Below, in pieces: positions 18,295 through 20,530 of a stretch of DNA of 20,530 bases. The notes under the pieces are model-generated. The model was not told the origin of the DNA. It made no database searches and saw only the letters and a program-made list of their open reading frames with translations. Numbering within the stretch: the stretch's first letter is position 1; the number at the start of each line of letters is the position of its first letter. Origin of the DNA: Perkinsus marinus ATCC 50983 (taxonomy: Eukaryota > Perkinsozoa > Perkinsida > Perkinsidae); the NCBI RefSeq assembly GCF_000006405.1, contig NW_003216498.1, positions 513,503 through 534,032 on the forward strand. Direction: 5' to 3'. The position numbers and the translations under genes were made by a program.

Positions 18295-19302
18295 AGTGTT
18301 GCACTGCAACACTGGGAACAACGAGTGAATGGTACTGAACGCTCTTGAAACTACTGTTATTGCGCCGACATTCAGTGGACTGAATATTCAGCGATTGAAT
18401 ACTCGTGACAGGGGTGCTTTCAAACACTTCCTTTACAGTGTAAAGTTTACACTTGGTTCAACGCAACATTAGTGTTTGAACATTAAACTCTTGAAAGAAC
18501 CGTTGGAGCTAAGGAATCAGAACCCCGAGAAACCACTTCAATAGCTGGGTTTCAACAATTGAGACTCAACTACAAATGCCCAATCACATTCGCTACCGAA
18601 CCCCACATAGGCCATTGGCGACCATTGGTCGCCGGTCTATGTGGTGTTGCTTGTCGCAGTCCGCCCCATGTGCGCCTGGCCTTCTAGCGAAGTACAGCCA
18701 TCCTCGGCCGGAATACGACGGCCAGGTTTCGGCGGAGTAGAACTATCAGAGCTTGAGCTGTCTTCAATCTTGATTATAGGAGTAGGGCCAGGCACCATAC
18801 CAGAGTCGTTGACCATAAGAGTCTCTTATTAAGAGAGTTCAGGCTAACAATTCAGACATCGTAGAATCTACGATGTCCCCAATATAACAACTCGAATCAA
18901 ACTCGTTTCAAAGTTTGAAACGATAGAAATTCAAACTGATGAGAGGACTACGTTGGTAGAATATCGTCGCGTTCCTGCACTGTAAGGGAGGGATAACACT
19001 TTCTGGAACAACACTCTATCAGCTCTTGGAGTCTCCCTGGGAGACTCTGTTCGGCCGTGATGAAACTTACCTCCTCAGCATCATGATGATGCCATCATCT
19101 TCGTGATTCTCCTTGACGTTCTCCACATCCGCTGGCAGCGGACCGCTGCTGCTGCGCCGGCGGCGGCTCCTACGTCCAGTGGTGCACCTTACGGAACAGG
19201 GGCTTAAGGACCAGGGTCTAACGGAGCAAGGGCTTGAGGACGAGGGGCTTGTCAAGCCCTCAATGAGGGCCTAGAGCTTGAGGAGCAGGGCACGGTGCCC
19301 CT
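18295..19302. repeat. Cluster of short perfect palindromes
   Basis: Many unrelated short palindromes crowd this gene-free kilobase. Mostly they have arms of 7-11 bp around one central base: 18295-18313 (9 bp arms), 18437-18453 (8), 18617-18633 (8, inside a longer imperfect stem 18603-18644), 18815-18829 (7), 18822-18836 (7), 18855-18877 (11; GACATCGTAGA/TCTACGATGTC), 18903-18923 (10), 19029-19047 (9), 19128-19142 (7), 19245-19259 (7), 19256-19270 (7) and 19288-19300 (6). With small loops: 18370-18385 and 19085-19099. A 10 bp inverted pair (18419-18428 with 18471-18480) encloses the 18437 palindrome. The arms share no sequence, so this is not one repeat family. Function is unknown. Confidence 0.8.
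19191..19250 (+). repeat. Imperfect 30 bp tandem repeat
   Basis: Two adjacent units beginning ACGGAACAGGGGCTTAAGGA (19191) and ACGGAGCAAGGGCTTGAGGA (19221) repeat with a 30 bp period. A third partial unit (GAGCTTGAGGAGCAGGG) lies near 19274-19290. They sit inside the palindrome-rich spacer. Confidence 0.6.
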
Positions 19303-19751
19303 TAATCAATCGCTCAATAGGTGCCCTGAGCACATATAAGGTGAACTAAGTGGTTGCCTACTCCAATTATTAAGCGACTCATCAGCATCGGGACATATTT
19401 CTCAGGGTGCTCGTGTTTGCGGCCACCAGCAAACACAAGGAAAACGCAGTTTGTGGCTCGGAAAGCCGCCGAAGAAAAAATGTGGCCAAGGGTAGAAAAT
19501 TTGTGGCGCGCGCGAAGATGACGCCGTGTTGTCTATGCCTATTGATCTCTTGAGATCTTGAAGTCTTGCTGTTCTTAGTAGTAGAATAGCTATTTTGTTC
19601 GTTGGCTGTGGCACAACGTTATTTCCTTATTTCGGTGTACTTGATACGAGACCTATCCTATCTTGCACCTATCCTATCTTGGCTATACTTGTGTTATCTC
19701 AATACCCCTGGTTGGAATAGATCAACAATCATCCGAGAACTGTAACTGGTG
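19303..19751. other. Gene-free flank before the retroelement frame
   Basis: No host gene is seen. GTGTTTGC (19413-19420) pairs with GCAAACAC (19429-19436) around an 8 nt loop, and GATCTC/GAGATC face each other at 19544-19557. The 15-mer ACCTATCCTATCTTG occurs at 19651-19665 and 19667-19681. Part of this stretch may be the leader or a terminal repeat of the following retroelement, but with one end visible this cannot be decided. Confidence 0.4.
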
Positions 19752-20530
19752 ATGGTTAAGAAGAAATCCCCCAACTCTAAGAAGAAAGAGGAAGAGGAGA
19801 TCGACTCTGATGAGCATACAGAACAGCACCACCGACCAAGAAGCTCTATACTGCGGGAATGTCGGAAGGAGGCAAGGGCCGAACTTGAAGCGGCTAAGCA
19901 CCCACATTGGAACCCTTCGGAGAAGGGGCCGTCTATCATGGAGCATTTTATGTCTACTGAACGGCTTATGGGCCAACTTGCTATCGGTATCACGACTCCA
20001 ACGGCTTACTATATGCTCCTATATTCATTAAGTGCTAAAGTTCGGGATGCCTTACCACCTTGCGATTTGAATCAAGGCCGATTTGAAGATCTATACAACA
20101 GCTTAAAGCTCCAACTCCGACATCAGTACTACGATCCGGGTGACATCATCAAGCTCAGGGCTGAGTTCAACAGCTTGAAACAGAAGTCAGGGGAGTTGGT
20201 CTCTGATCATTTGTATACAGTGGATCAATTTGCTAGTCGACTGAGGTTACAAGGTGATGTTGTGACTGATGACCAGTTATATGACCTTCTATGTAATAGT
20301 CTAATGGCTCCGTATAATGACTGGATTCTGGCTTATCGGTTACAAAATGTGGCTTATGAACATGCTCGTATGATGGTCCTCAGTCGGAGTCGTTCTCTTA
20401 ATAAGCAGCAGACTCAGAGTGTGGAGAAGACATTGCCCACGCTGCTGAGGTCACCAGTGACAGAGGTTCATATGGCAAAGACTGTGGATACCTATCCGCA
20501 GGATGAAGAGATGACTCAAATGTTGGCCTT
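19752..20530 (+). mobile_element. LTR-type retroelement, Gag-like region (partial, cut by window edge)
   Basis: A fossil-type element enters from 19752 and continues past the right edge. The visible part codes for a Lys/Glu-rich N-terminal segment followed by a helical region typical of retrotransposon Gag capsid domains (Retrotrans_gag-like). Ty3/gypsy kinship is the likeliest reading but is not proven, because no polymerase region is in view. The portion seen looks whole, which suggests a fairly young insertion. Its terminal repeats and downstream parts are outside the window or not identifiable. Confidence 0.7.

Noticed and set aside
18641-18832. 63-codon plus-strand frame in the palindrome spacer
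   Set aside because: No protein-like features or splice partners, and it overlaps the palindromic sequence.
1-20530. CRISPR array, bacterial operon or prophage
   Set aside because: Genes are split by spliceosomal-type introns and no spaced direct repeats of CRISPR type occur.

Overview
The window looks like nuclear DNA of a compact, intron-rich protist. My best guess is a perkinsid or related alveolate (Perkinsus-like). The reasons are standard stop codons (TAA, TAG and TGA all end genes here), co-directional genes only 70-200 bp apart, a clear calcineurin A, and introns that mostly fall at 40-60 nt. I modelled 59 GT-AG introns by eye; 46 are 40-60 nt. The lineage is inference. The protein families are read from the sequence.

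Plus strand, 1-10261: a membrane-anchored alpha/beta hydrolase (DUF900-like; its 5' end may lie outside the window); an unrecognised coiled-coil protein; the ribosome-biogenesis protein SURF6/RRP14; RNA polymerase III subunit RPC11 (POLR3K); a decayed and an intact copy of a small tandem gene; a PfkB-family sugar/nucleoside kinase with an N-terminal membrane segment; and a small zinc-ribbon protein. Minus strand, 14747-10966: a complete 17-exon calcineurin A catalytic subunit, followed by a small secreted or ER two-EF-hand protein. Plus strand, 15803-18165: an otubain-type deubiquitinase and, 88 bp later, a coiled-coil protein. From 18166 to 19751 there is no gene, but this stretch holds a dense set of short, unrelated, perfect palindromes. 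From 19752 to the right edge runs the Gag-like frame of an LTR-type retroelement.

The housekeeping genes cover ribosome assembly (SURF6), Pol III transcription (RPC11), ubiquitin editing (otubain) and calcium signalling (calcineurin plus the EF-hand protein). I see no operon-like functional unit. The tight same-strand spacing fits the spliced-leader trans-splicing known in perkinsids and dinoflagellates, but no leader gene is in the window.

Three things stand out beyond the genes. First, the palindrome cluster at 18295-19302. Second, a diverged ~115 nt element present three times in the same orientation (2785-2899, 4031-4140, 4895-5008); two copies sit in, and account for, outsized introns of SURF6. 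Third, the tandem small-gene pair with one decayed member. All splice sites were placed by hand from reading-frame continuity and family similarity. Transcript data would be needed to confirm them.
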